From: Thiosulfativibrio sp964387695
GTDB taxonomy: Bacteria > Pseudomonadota > Gammaproteobacteria > Thiomicrospirales > Thiomicrospiraceae
Direction: 5' to 3'
Assembly (NCBI GenBank): GCA_964387695.1
Contig: CAYLXI010000068.1
Location: forward strand, 1 to 9,412
DNA: 9,412 nt
The position numbers and the translations under genes were made by a program. The notes below the pieces were generated by a model, which saw nothing but the letters and a program-made list of their open reading frames with translations, ran no database searches and was not told the origin of the DNA. Shown piece after piece: positions 1 through 5,950 of this stretch. Position 1 is the first letter of the stretch. Every line of letters begins with the position of its first letter.

Positions 1-24
1 AGATTTTTCACCAAATTCACTCAT
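1..24 (-). CDS. Start of the gene downstream of dapF, probably DUF484 family (partial)
   Basis: Only the first eight codons are visible; they read MSEFGEKS on the minus strand and run off the left edge. The start codon lies in the motif ATGAGTGA, whose last three bases are the dapF stop, so the two genes overlap by eight bases and are probably translationally coupled. In many gammaproteobacteria dapF is followed by a DUF484 gene and then the recombinase gene xerC, which is the only basis for the family name. The visible residues are too few to identify it by sequence. Confidence 0.5.
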
Positions 25-859
25 AAACAAGTTCTCCTTCAAAAACAGTGCTGGCAGGTCCTGACATCCAAACTGGGTCTGTTTTTACTCCGCTCCAATG
101 AACCACCAATTCTCCTCCTGGTAAACTCACGCTTACCTCTTCATCTACCTCATTCCACAATCTAAACACCACCATCGCTGCACAAGCACCTGTGCCACAA
201 GCTAGAGTTTCTGCTGCCCCCCGTTCATAAACCCGTAGCTTAATATGAGATGAATTTATTTTTTCAACAAACTCTACATTTACTCTTTCTAAGAACAGTT
301 CATGAGATTCAATTTTAGCACCTATGTTATTGACTGGAAATTTATCAACATCTGATACTTTTACAACCGCATGAGGGTTTCCCATTGAAACAGCGCCCAT
401 TTTTATTTCTTTTCCATCAACGAGCAGATCATACTTTTCTAATTCTACTGGTGCATCAAATGGTAGTTCTTTAGGTAAAAACTTTGGTACGCCCATATTT
501 ACACGAATTAAGCCATTATCTTCAATATACAAAAAAATAATACCAGAAGCTGTTTCTACGGTTATTTTAGATTTGTCAATTAAACCTTTATCCGTAACAA
601 ACTTTGCAAAACATCTAGCTCCGTTGCCGCATTGCTGTACTTCTGACCCGTCTGCATTAAAAATACGATAGCGAAAATCAACCCCTTTAGTGCCTGTTAG
701 CTCTACTACTAATAATTGATCAAACCCTATTCCAAAATGGCGGCTAGACCAATTTTTAATGTTTTTTTCTGTAGGCTGAAAAGTATCTTTCGTGGCGTCA
801 ACAACCATAAAATCGTTTCCTAGTCCGTGCATTTTTGTAAATTTAATAGATTTTGTCAT
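17..859 (-). CDS. dapF: Diaminopimelate epimerase
   Basis: Cytosolic, cofactor-independent racemase that converts LL-diaminopimelate to the meso form, the last step before lysine and the cross-linking residue of peptidoglycan. The 280-residue length is normal for the family. Both halves carry a catalytic cysteine: C77 in QQCGNGARC and C221 in LACGTGACA. Other family marks are the N-terminal FTKMHGLGNDF (7-17), MGNPHAV (159-165), RVNVEF (192-197) and YERGAAET (211-218). The start is fixed by the conserved N-terminus beginning at the ATG at 859; a weak purine-rich AAAGAC lies just upstream. It is divergent from hslU and overlaps the next minus-strand gene by eight bases, so it is probably the first gene of a dapF-DUF484-xerC type operon. 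No broken or missing residues were seen. Confidence 0.98.
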   Translation of the reverse strand: MTKSIKFTKMHGLGNDFMVVDATKDTFQPTEKNIKNWSSRHFGIGFDQLLVVELTGTKGVDFRYRIFNADGSEVQQCGNGARCFAKFVTDKGLIDKSKITVETASGIIFLYIEDNGLIRVNMGVPKFLPKELPFDAPVELEKYDLLVDGKEIKMGAVSMGNPHAVVKVSDVDKFPVNNIGAKIESHELFLERVNVEFVEKINSSHIKLRVYERGAAETLACGTGACAAMVVFRLWNEVDEEVSVSLPGGELVVHWSGVKTDPVWMSGPASTVFEGELVYE

Positions 860-889
860 AGTCTTTAATACAAGGTTATTTTTATTTGC

Positions 890-897
890 ATTATAAT
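890..897. promoter_or_regulatory. Overlapping -10 boxes of divergent dapF and hslU promoters
   Basis: The stretch ATTATAAT contains a perfect TATAAT on the plus strand at 892-897 and another perfect TATAAT on the minus strand at 895-890. They lie in the 111-bp gap between the two divergent genes. No good TTGACA-like -35 box sits at standard spacing on either strand (plus-strand candidate TACAAG at 869-874), so activity is an inference. If both are used, polymerases leaving in opposite directions would compete for the same DNA. Confidence 0.35.
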
Positions 898-907
898 AAA
901 CGATTTA

Positions 908-932
908 TGAGGTTACTGCACATGCCACCTCA
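908..932 (+). other. Inverted repeat in the hslU leader
   Basis: TGAGGT at 908-913 and ACCTCA at 927-932 are perfect inverted arms separated by 13 nt. They lie downstream of the candidate hslU promoter and so would be in its 5' untranslated RNA. A second CACCTC at 963-968, right before the start codon, could also pair with GAGGT. There is no following T-run, so this is not a terminator. Function unknown. Confidence 0.25.
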
Positions 933-970
933 ACTATTAATTCATTCAGCAAAAAGGACTTACACCTCCA

Positions 971-2290
971 ATGATGACTCCCAAGGAAATTGTTCACTCT
1001 CTAGACACCCACATTGTTGGTCAAGAAAACGCTAAAAAAGCTGTTGCCATTGCACTAAGAAATCGCTGGAGAAGAAGCCAGCTTAGTGATGACCTTCGCC
1101 CCGAAGTAACGCCTAAAAATATTTTAATGATTGGTCCTACAGGGGTTGGAAAGACTGAGATTGCTCGCCGTTTAGCCAAATTAGCTAAAGCACCTTTTAT
1201 AAAGGTAGAGGCTACTAAATACACAGAAGTAGGCTATGTAGGTCGTGAAGTTGACTCCATAATTAAAGACCTTGTTGAAAATGCTTTAAAAATGCATAAA
1301 GAACAGGCCGTTAAAGAAGTGCAACGCAAAGCGGAAGATATTGCTGAAAACAAAGTATTAGACATTTTATTGCCACCAGCTAAAGGGTTTGAAGACGAAA
1401 GTAACCAAAACATGGCGGATACTCGCCAGAAATTTCGTAAGAAAATTCGTGAAGGTGATATGGACAATAAAGAAATTGAGGTTAATTTAGCTCAAGCTCC
1501 AGCAAATGTAGAAATAATGGGGGCTCCTGGTATGGAGGAGATGACCCAACAACTACAAGGCATGTTTGAGGGTCTTAATAAGGGCAAAAAACAAACTAGA
1601 AAAATATCCATCAAAAAAGCATTAGAACTCTTGGCTGCAGAAGAAGCCTTGCATTTAGTTGATAAAGAAGAAATAAAAAGACAAGCCATTGAGAATGTTG
1701 AGCAGAATGGCATCGTATTTATTGATGAAATTGACAAGGTTGCCAAGCGTCAAGAAACCTCTGGCAGTGATGTTTCTCGTGAGGGGGTACAGCGAGATTT
1801 ACTGCCTTTAATTGAAGGGTCTTCTGTTTCAACTCGTCACGGAACGGTTAAAACAGATCATATTTTATTTATTGCGTCAGGTGCCTTTCATCTTGCAAAA
1901 CCTTCTGATTTAATTCCTGAATTACAGGGCAGATTACCCATTCGTGTAGAGTTACAATCTTTAAAAGTAATAGATTTTGTACGAATTTTAACTGAACCTA
2001 AAGCTTCTTTAACTTTACAGGCGATTGAGCTTTTAAAAACCGAAGGCGTTACCATTAGCTTTACAGAAGATGGTATACAACGCCTTGCTGAAATTGCCTA
2101 TCAAGTTAATGAGGGTACAGAAAACATTGGGGCTCGTCGGTTACATACAGTAATGGAACATTTACTAGAGGAAATCTCATTTAATGCCTCTGAAACGAAA
2201 GGTCAAGCTTTTGAAATTAATACCGATTTTGTTAATGAACGCCTAGGAGAGTTAGCACAAGACCAAGATTTATCACAATTTATTTTATAA
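971..2290 (+). CDS. hslU: ATP-dependent protease ATPase subunit HslU (ClpY)
   Basis: AAA+ unfoldase that forms a hexameric ring and feeds unfolded proteins into the HslV peptidase in the cytosol. At 439 residues it is full length. Visible motifs: Walker A GPTGVGKT (55-62), pore loop GYVG (88-91), a variable I-domain at about 110-240, Walker B IVFIDEID (248-255), sensor-1 region FIASGAFH (300-307) and sensor-2 GARRLHTVME (387-396). The end, QDLSQFIL, matches the conserved HslU tail that inserts into HslV, so a working HslV is expected somewhere in the genome. The codons for MMTP follow a purine-rich AAGGA at 954-958; the second ATG at 974 is a possible alternative start. It heads a cluster with DUF971 and ubi genes. 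Unusually, hslV is not upstream; dapF lies there, divergently. Confidence 0.98.
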   Translation: MMTPKEIVHSLDTHIVGQENAKKAVAIALRNRWRRSQLSDDLRPEVTPKNILMIGPTGVGKTEIARRLAKLAKAPFIKVEATKYTEVGYVGREVDSIIKDLVENALKMHKEQAVKEVQRKAEDIAENKVLDILLPPAKGFEDESNQNMADTRQKFRKKIREGDMDNKEIEVNLAQAPANVEIMGAPGMEEMTQQLQGMFEGLNKGKKQTRKISIKKALELLAAEEALHLVDKEEIKRQAIENVEQNGIVFIDEIDKVAKRQETSGSDVSREGVQRDLLPLIEGSSVSTRHGTVKTDHILFIASGAFHLAKPSDLIPELQGRLPIRVELQSLKVIDFVRILTEPKASLTLQAIELLKTEGVTISFTEDGIQRLAEIAYQVNEGTENIGARRLHTVMEHLLEEISFNASETKGQAFEINTDFVNERLGELAQDQDLSQFIL

Positions 2291-2308
2291 GTAAAAAAAC
2301 AAATACCG

Positions 2309-2680
2309 ATGGCAAACCCAACCAATATAAAATTGCATCAAAAATCTCGTAACCTAGAAATAAGTTTTGACAGCGGCGAGACTTTTCAACTGCCTTGTGA
2401 ATATTTACGCATACACTCTCAATCTGCGGAGGTTACTGGTCACACACCAGAACAAGCCATCTTACAGTTAGGGAAGAATAATGTTAATATTGATGCGATT
2501 ACTCCAGTAGGAAACTACGCCATTAAACTACATTTTGATGATGGACACGACACAGGAATTTATACTTGGAAGCACCTGTATGATTTAGGTGAAAACCAAA
2601 ATGCTTACTGGGAAATTTACCTAAACCAACTAAAAAAACATGGACACGCCCACCCTGATTTAAAGGATATTAAACTATGA
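2309..2680 (+). CDS. DUF971 (gamma-butyrobetaine hydroxylase-like N-terminal domain) protein
   Basis: A 123-residue stand-alone copy of the domain also found at the N-terminus of gamma-butyrobetaine hydroxylases. Recognisable signatures are LHQKSRNLEISF (9-20), LPCEYLRIHSQSAEVTGH (28-45) and GNYAIKLHFDDGHDTGIY (68-85), followed by WKHLYDLG (87-94). The Fe-dependent dioxygenase part is absent, so no enzyme activity can be assigned. It starts 18 nt after hslU with no clear Shine-Dalgarno sequence, and its stop overlaps the ubiE start by four bases (ATGA), implying coupled expression. The order hslU-DUF971-ubiE is common in gammaproteobacteria. A role linked to ubiquinone synthesis or HslUV is possible from position alone. 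Confidence 0.9.
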   Translation: MANPTNIKLHQKSRNLEISFDSGETFQLPCEYLRIHSQSAEVTGHTPEQAILQLGKNNVNIDAITPVGNYAIKLHFDDGHDTGIYTWKHLYDLGENQNAYWEIYLNQLKKHGHAHPDLKDIKL

Positions 2681-3429
2681 CTGCTGATAAAAGCACTATT
2701 GACTTTGGGTTCACCGAAGTTCCTTTAGAAGACAAGGTTAAGCATGTTAAAAATGTGTTTGACTCTGTTGCCAACAATTACGACATTATGAACGATGTTA
2801 TGTCAATGGGAGTGCACCGAATTTGGAAACGCCATACGATTGAATTAAGCGGCATTCGTCTTGGAAAAACTGTGCTAGATTTAGCTGGTGGAACGGGAGA
2901 TTTAACCAAGGCTTTCGCTAAACGGGTGGGAGAAAATGGCAGAGTTGTTTTAGCAGATATTAACGAAAACATGGTTCGTGTTGGGCGAGACAAGTTAATA
3001 GATCAAGGTATCATTGGTAATGTTGACTATTCTATTAGTAACGCCGAGGCCTTGAATTTTGCCGACAACAGCTTTGATCTTGTTACCATTGCCTTTGGTT
3101 TACGCAATGTAACCAATAAAGATAAGGCTCTAGAAGAAATATACCGCGTCCTTAAACCAGGCGGGCAACTTATGATTTTAGAATTTTCAAAAGTTAGCCA
3201 ACCCCTTCTTTGCAAAGCCTATGATTTTTACTCTTTTAATATCTTGCCTAAAATGGGTAAAATAATTGCTAATGATGAAGACAGTTACCAATATTTAGCT
3301 GAATCTATCCGCAAGCATCCAGACCAAGAAACTCTGAAACAAATGATGCTAACCGCAGGGTTCGATAAGGCAGAATATGTTAATATGTCACAAGGCATTG
3401 TGGCTCTACACAGAGGTTGGAAATATTAA
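2677..3429 (+). CDS. ubiE: Ubiquinone/menaquinone biosynthesis C-methyltransferase UbiE
   Basis: SAM-dependent methyltransferase that C-methylates 2-octaprenyl-6-methoxy-1,4-benzoquinol in ubiquinone synthesis and, where menaquinone is made, demethylmenaquinol. The 250-residue protein is complete. Motifs: NNYDIMNDVMSMGVHRIWK (33-51), SAM-binding LDLAGGTGDLT (67-77), acidic ADIN ending strand 2 (93-96), AFGLRNVTN (139-147), YRVLKPGGQLMILEFSK (156-172) and YLAESIRKHPDQETL (206-220). The AAAGGA at 2662-2667, nine bases before the ATG and inside the upstream gene, supports the start. The stop is followed directly by the ubiJ start with no gap. Nothing in the sequence says whether menaquinone is also made. 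Confidence 0.98.
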   Translation: MTADKSTIDFGFTEVPLEDKVKHVKNVFDSVANNYDIMNDVMSMGVHRIWKRHTIELSGIRLGKTVLDLAGGTGDLTKAFAKRVGENGRVVLADINENMVRVGRDKLIDQGIIGNVDYSISNAEALNFADNSFDLVTIAFGLRNVTNKDKALEEIYRVLKPGGQLMILEFSKVSQPLLCKAYDFYSFNILPKMGKIIANDEDSYQYLAESIRKHPDQETLKQMMLTAGFDKAEYVNMSQGIVALHRGWKY

Positions 3430-4107
3430 ATGAACTCAACTAAAACTCCTCAAGAAAGCACAGTTGAAACCCTTATTGAAAACATCAGTGAAAGCCTGCC
3501 TGAATTACCAGGCCTGGTAAAAACGGGGCTTTCAAAAGCCTTTGAAATATTGCTTAACCAACTGATTGATTTAGATGAAGAGCAAGGAGAAGCTTTCAAG
3601 GCTTTAGATAAAAAGACTTTTCAAGTCACTCTAAAAGACTTTGCACAAACTTTCTTTATTATTTACAACATTAATGATGACAAGGGAAGTTTTTCTGTAC
3701 AATCTCATCTAATGGGGACACCTAATTCCCACATTAAGACCAACCTTAAAGAGCTCATGCAGCAATCAGATACCAGCGAAATAACTGGAGATATTGACCT
3801 AGGTAAAACCTTTATTTTTGGTTTACAACAACTAGACATAGACTGGGAAGAACAGCTTTCGCGCATCACAGGAGATTTAGTGGCCTTTAAGGTGGGACAT
3901 GCCGCTAGAGAAGCTCATAAAACCACAAGTTCTGCTCAACAAAAAATATCCGAAACCCTTAAAGAATACCTGCAATTTGAAGTCAACCTACTACCAACTA
4001 AACTTCAAGTTAATCATTTTAGCCGACAAGTTGAACAAACAGAGCAAGCCATTGATATACTTGAAGCTAGAATTAATACTTTAGCATCTAAAAAGCAAAA
4101 AAACTGA
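3430..4107 (+). CDS. ubiJ: Ubiquinone biosynthesis accessory factor UbiJ (SCP2 domain)
   Basis: UbiJ-family protein of 225 residues. In E. coli UbiJ binds lipid intermediates through an SCP2 domain and, with UbiK, scaffolds the cytosolic complex of late ubiquinone enzymes. Here the SCP2-like part spans about 22-155, including ITGDIDLGKTF (118-128) and the family signature LDIDWEEQLSRITGDLVAFK (135-154). The C-terminus, from LKEYLQFEVNLLPTKLQV (177-194) to IDILEARIN (208-216), is helical with coiled-coil character as in family members. The ATG abuts the ubiE stop and shares its operon. A 16-bp perfect palindrome lies inside the gene at 3505-3520, encoding part of LPGLV (26-30). Confidence 0.93.
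   Translation: MNSTKTPQESTVETLIENISESLPELPGLVKTGLSKAFEILLNQLIDLDEEQGEAFKALDKKTFQVTLKDFAQTFFIIYNINDDKGSFSVQSHLMGTPNSHIKTNLKELMQQSDTSEITGDIDLGKTFIFGLQQLDIDWEEQLSRITGDLVAFKVGHAAREAHKTTSSAQQKISETLKEYLQFEVNLLPTKLQVNHFSRQVEQTEQAIDILEARINTLASKKQKN
3505..3520. repeat. 16-bp perfect palindrome, copy 1 (in ubiJ)
   Basis: TTACCAGGCCTGGTAA is its own reverse complement. The same 16 bp, extended to 18, occurs in ubiB at 5657-5674; with the following A the two copies share 17 identical bases. Both copies are in the same frame and encode LPGLV. It is GC-rich at its centre against an AT-rich background. Confidence 0.85.
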
Positions 4108-4115
4108 ACCTACTT

Positions 4116-5750
4116 ATGAAAACTATACAAAAAATTTTTAAACAGCTCATTCGTACAATTAGAATTAATCGAATTTTAACCTACTACCAAATTGATAAAC
4201 TTGTACTATCCGACTCTAAATATTCTTGGCTCATAGTGCTAAACTCGGCCTTTCCGTGGAACTGGCGTGCCAAATCTACAGGCCCTCGTGGCGAAAGAAT
4301 CCGCTTGGCTTTAGAAGAACTTGGACCTATTTTTATAAAGCTTGGACAAGCTCTATCCACCCGTAAAGACCTGCTTCCAGAAGACATTTCACTCGAGCTC
4401 AGAAAGCTACAAGATGACTGCCCCCCATTTGACCAAGAACATTCTATTCAAATCATTGAAAAAGGTCTAAAACGCAGCATTGAAGAAGCCTTTGCCTCTT
4501 TTGACCCAGTACCTATGGAATCTGACTCTATCGCACAGGTTCAAGCTGCTACCTTGTGTAACGGTTCAGATGTCGATGTTAAAGTAGTCAGACCTGACAT
4601 AAAGCCCGTCATAGAGCAAGATGTCTCTATTATGCGATCTTTAGCACATCTACTCGAGTCTGCCATTAAAGAATCAAAACGCTTGCACCCTGTAGAAGTT
4701 GTTGAAGAATTTGAAAAAACTATTTTAGATGAGCTAGACATGATGCGTGAAGCTTCTAACGCCTCACAACTTAAGCGCAACTTTGATAACTCAGAGCTTC
4801 TTTATGTACCCGACATATACTGGTCTCACACCAACAATAATGTGATGACCATGGAGCGAATATACGGCACTCGCATTTCAGAAATTGACTCTTTAATCGA
4901 ACAAGATATTAGCTTAACCAAACTATCATCAATGGGTGTCACGATTTTCTTCACCCAAGTATTTAATCACAACTTTTTTCATGCAGACATGCATCCAGGC
5001 AATATTTTTGTTTTACCAGATGGTCGCTACGCAGCGATTGATTTTGGCATTATGGGAACACTTACCCCAGACGACCAAAAATATTTAGCTGAAAACTTTC
5101 TTGCCTTCTTTAATCGAGATTACTTAAGAGTTTCAGAGCTACACATTGAATCAGGCTGGGTTCCTAGTGATACCCGTGTTAATGAATTAGAATCTGCTAT
5201 TCGTTCGGTTTGTGAGCCTATTTGGGATAGACCTCTTAAAGAAATCTCCTTTGGACTTTTCTTATTAAGATTATTTCAAACCGCTCGCAGATTTGGAATG
5301 GAGGTGCAACCACAATTAGTTTTATTACAAAAAACACTCTTAAACATAGAAGGGCTTGGTCGTCAGTTAGATGATGAATTAGACCTATGGGATACAGCAA
5401 AACCTTTTTTAGAAAACTGGATGAAAGAACGATTAGGACCCAAAAGTTTGGTAAAAAACATAAAACATAACCTACCATTTTGGATTGAACAGGCACCGCA
5501 ACTTCCTGGCTTAATTCATTCTAGTCTACACAAAATTGCCCATGCAGACTTTAACCAACAATCTGTTCAGTTAGAAAAATTAGAAAAACAAATACAAGCA
5601 CAAACGATTGCTCACCGTAATCGAACTCTGGGAGTATTAATCATACTCTTTGCATTTTTACCAGGCCTGGTAAATTTAGAATGGATAAATGAGTCATGGC
5701 TACAAGTTGTATTGCTAACGCTTGGTGCTTTCCTTATTATTAAAAAATAA
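4116..5750 (+). CDS. ubiB: Atypical protein kinase-like UbiB (ADCK/COQ8 family)
   Basis: Member of the UbiB/COQ8 family, inner-membrane ATPases/atypical kinases needed for ubiquinone synthesis. The 544 residues match the usual length. Visible: KxGQ signature KLGQALSTRKDLLP (75-88), nucleotide-loop region 132-143, invariant lysine K156, ELD region LDELDMMREA (204-213), catalytic-loop equivalent FFHADMHPGNIF (287-298), DFG-type D309, conserved LAENFLAFFNRDY (324-336) and VQPQLVLLQKTLLNIEGLGR (397-416). Two C-terminal membrane helices lie at about 504-520 and 527-541. The oddity is the nucleotide loop: families usually read PLASASIAQVH, but here it is PMESDSIAQVQ, and the residue two before K156 is Asp rather than a small or hydrophobic one. 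Everything else looks intact. It follows ubiJ by eight bases and ends the operon. Confidence 0.95.
   Translation: MKTIQKIFKQLIRTIRINRILTYYQIDKLVLSDSKYSWLIVLNSAFPWNWRAKSTGPRGERIRLALEELGPIFIKLGQALSTRKDLLPEDISLELRKLQDDCPPFDQEHSIQIIEKGLKRSIEEAFASFDPVPMESDSIAQVQAATLCNGSDVDVKVVRPDIKPVIEQDVSIMRSLAHLLESAIKESKRLHPVEVVEEFEKTILDELDMMREASNASQLKRNFDNSELLYVPDIYWSHTNNNVMTMERIYGTRISEIDSLIEQDISLTKLSSMGVTIFFTQVFNHNFFHADMHPGNIFVLPDGRYAAIDFGIMGTLTPDDQKYLAENFLAFFNRDYLRVSELHIESGWVPSDTRVNELESAIRSVCEPIWDRPLKEISFGLFLLRLFQTARRFGMEVQPQLVLLQKTLLNIEGLGRQLDDELDLWDTAKPFLENWMKERLGPKSLVKNIKHNLPFWIEQAPQLPGLIHSSLHKIAHADFNQQSVQLEKLEKQIQAQTIAHRNRTLGVLIILFAFLPGLVNLEWINESWLQVVLLTLGAFLIIKK
5657..5674. repeat. 18-bp perfect palindrome, copy 2 (in ubiB)
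   Basis: TTTACCAGGCCTGGTAAA is a perfect palindrome in the region encoding the first C-terminal membrane helix of UbiB (residues LPGLV, 515-519). Its central 16 bp are identical to copy 1 in ubiJ, about 2.1 kb away. Half-sites also occur elsewhere in the window, for example CCTGGTAAA at 117-125 and CTGGTAAA at 5856-5863. Confidence 0.85.
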
Positions 5751-5761
5751 ACTATACTTAT

Positions 5762-5782
5762 ATGTTTTACCTAAAAAAACAT
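5762..5782 (+). other. AT-rich hairpin after ubiB
   Basis: ATGTTTT (5762-5768) and AAAACAT (5776-5782) form a 7-bp stem with a 7-nt loop, starting 12 nt after the ubiB stop. It could mark the 3' end of the operon transcript, but the stem is AT-rich and no T-run follows, so it is a poor intrinsic terminator. Confidence 0.25.
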
Positions 5783-5792
5783 GCTGAAAGTT

Positions 5793-5822
5793 TTGATAGT
5801 GAGAAGTCGTCACGGGTAGTAT
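5793..5822 (+). promoter_or_regulatory. Candidate sigma-70-type promoter for the response regulator gene
   Basis: TTGATA (5793-5798) matches the -35 consensus at five of six positions and TAGTAT (5817-5822) matches the -10 at four of six, with an 18-nt spacer. Predicted transcription would start near 5829, giving a leader of about 120 nt. The -10 overlaps one arm of an inverted repeat (ACGGGTA 5812-5818, TACCCGT 5871-5877). Confidence 0.35.
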
Positions 5823-5877
5823 TCAAAACGGCAAGAAATATGTAAAACTTTTTATCTGGTAAAAAATAATTACCCGT
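5812..5877. repeat. Inverted repeat ACGGGTA / TACCCGT around the candidate promoter
   Basis: Seven-bp arms at 5812-5818 and 5871-5877 are exact reverse complements separated by 52 nt. The left arm overlaps the candidate -10 box. They could be paired operator half-sites or a long-range RNA stem; seven bases could also match by chance. Between them lies a second AT-only hairpin, TTTTTA (5849-5854) with TAAAAA (5860-5865). No gene is evident in this 200-bp spacer. Confidence 0.3.
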
Positions 5878-5950
5878 TGTTTTAAGTATTTCTTAAATCG
5901 GCTAGAAAATTGCTTTACAGTCTCTAAGAATAAAAAAAGGATTTAAATAT

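Noticed and set aside
908..970. An open frame in the hslU leader that could be an hslV remnant
   Set aside because: The frame starting at the ATG at 908 reads into hslU out of frame and its translation does not resemble an HslV C-terminus.
1492..1746. Long antisense open frames within hslU, and similar ones inside ubiE, ubiB and the kinase gene
   Set aside because: Each lies inside a gene with clear conserved motifs in another frame, has no ribosome binding site, and shows Ser/Cys-rich or low-quality composition typical of antisense translation.
3899..4084. Second-frame open frame within the 3' part of ubiJ
   Set aside because: The UbiJ frame carries the family signature through this region; the alternative product is Lys/Leu-rich and has no recognisable features.
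5786..5813. GAAAGTTT followed by GTCGTCAC as a sigma-28 promoter for the CheY-like gene
   Set aside because: The -35 half is close to consensus, but the -10 half matches only four of eight positions and the spacer is one base too long.
5762..5845. A 27-codon open frame starting 12 nt after ubiB
   Set aside because: No Shine-Dalgarno sequence, its start lies in the AT-rich hairpin, the composition is unremarkable, and it overlaps the candidate promoter of the next gene.
5894..5904. A GCCGAT sequence on the minus strand resembling a flagellar sigma-28 -10 box
   Set aside because: It points towards ubiB, away from the cheY-like gene, and no TAAAG-type -35 box sits at the needed spacing.
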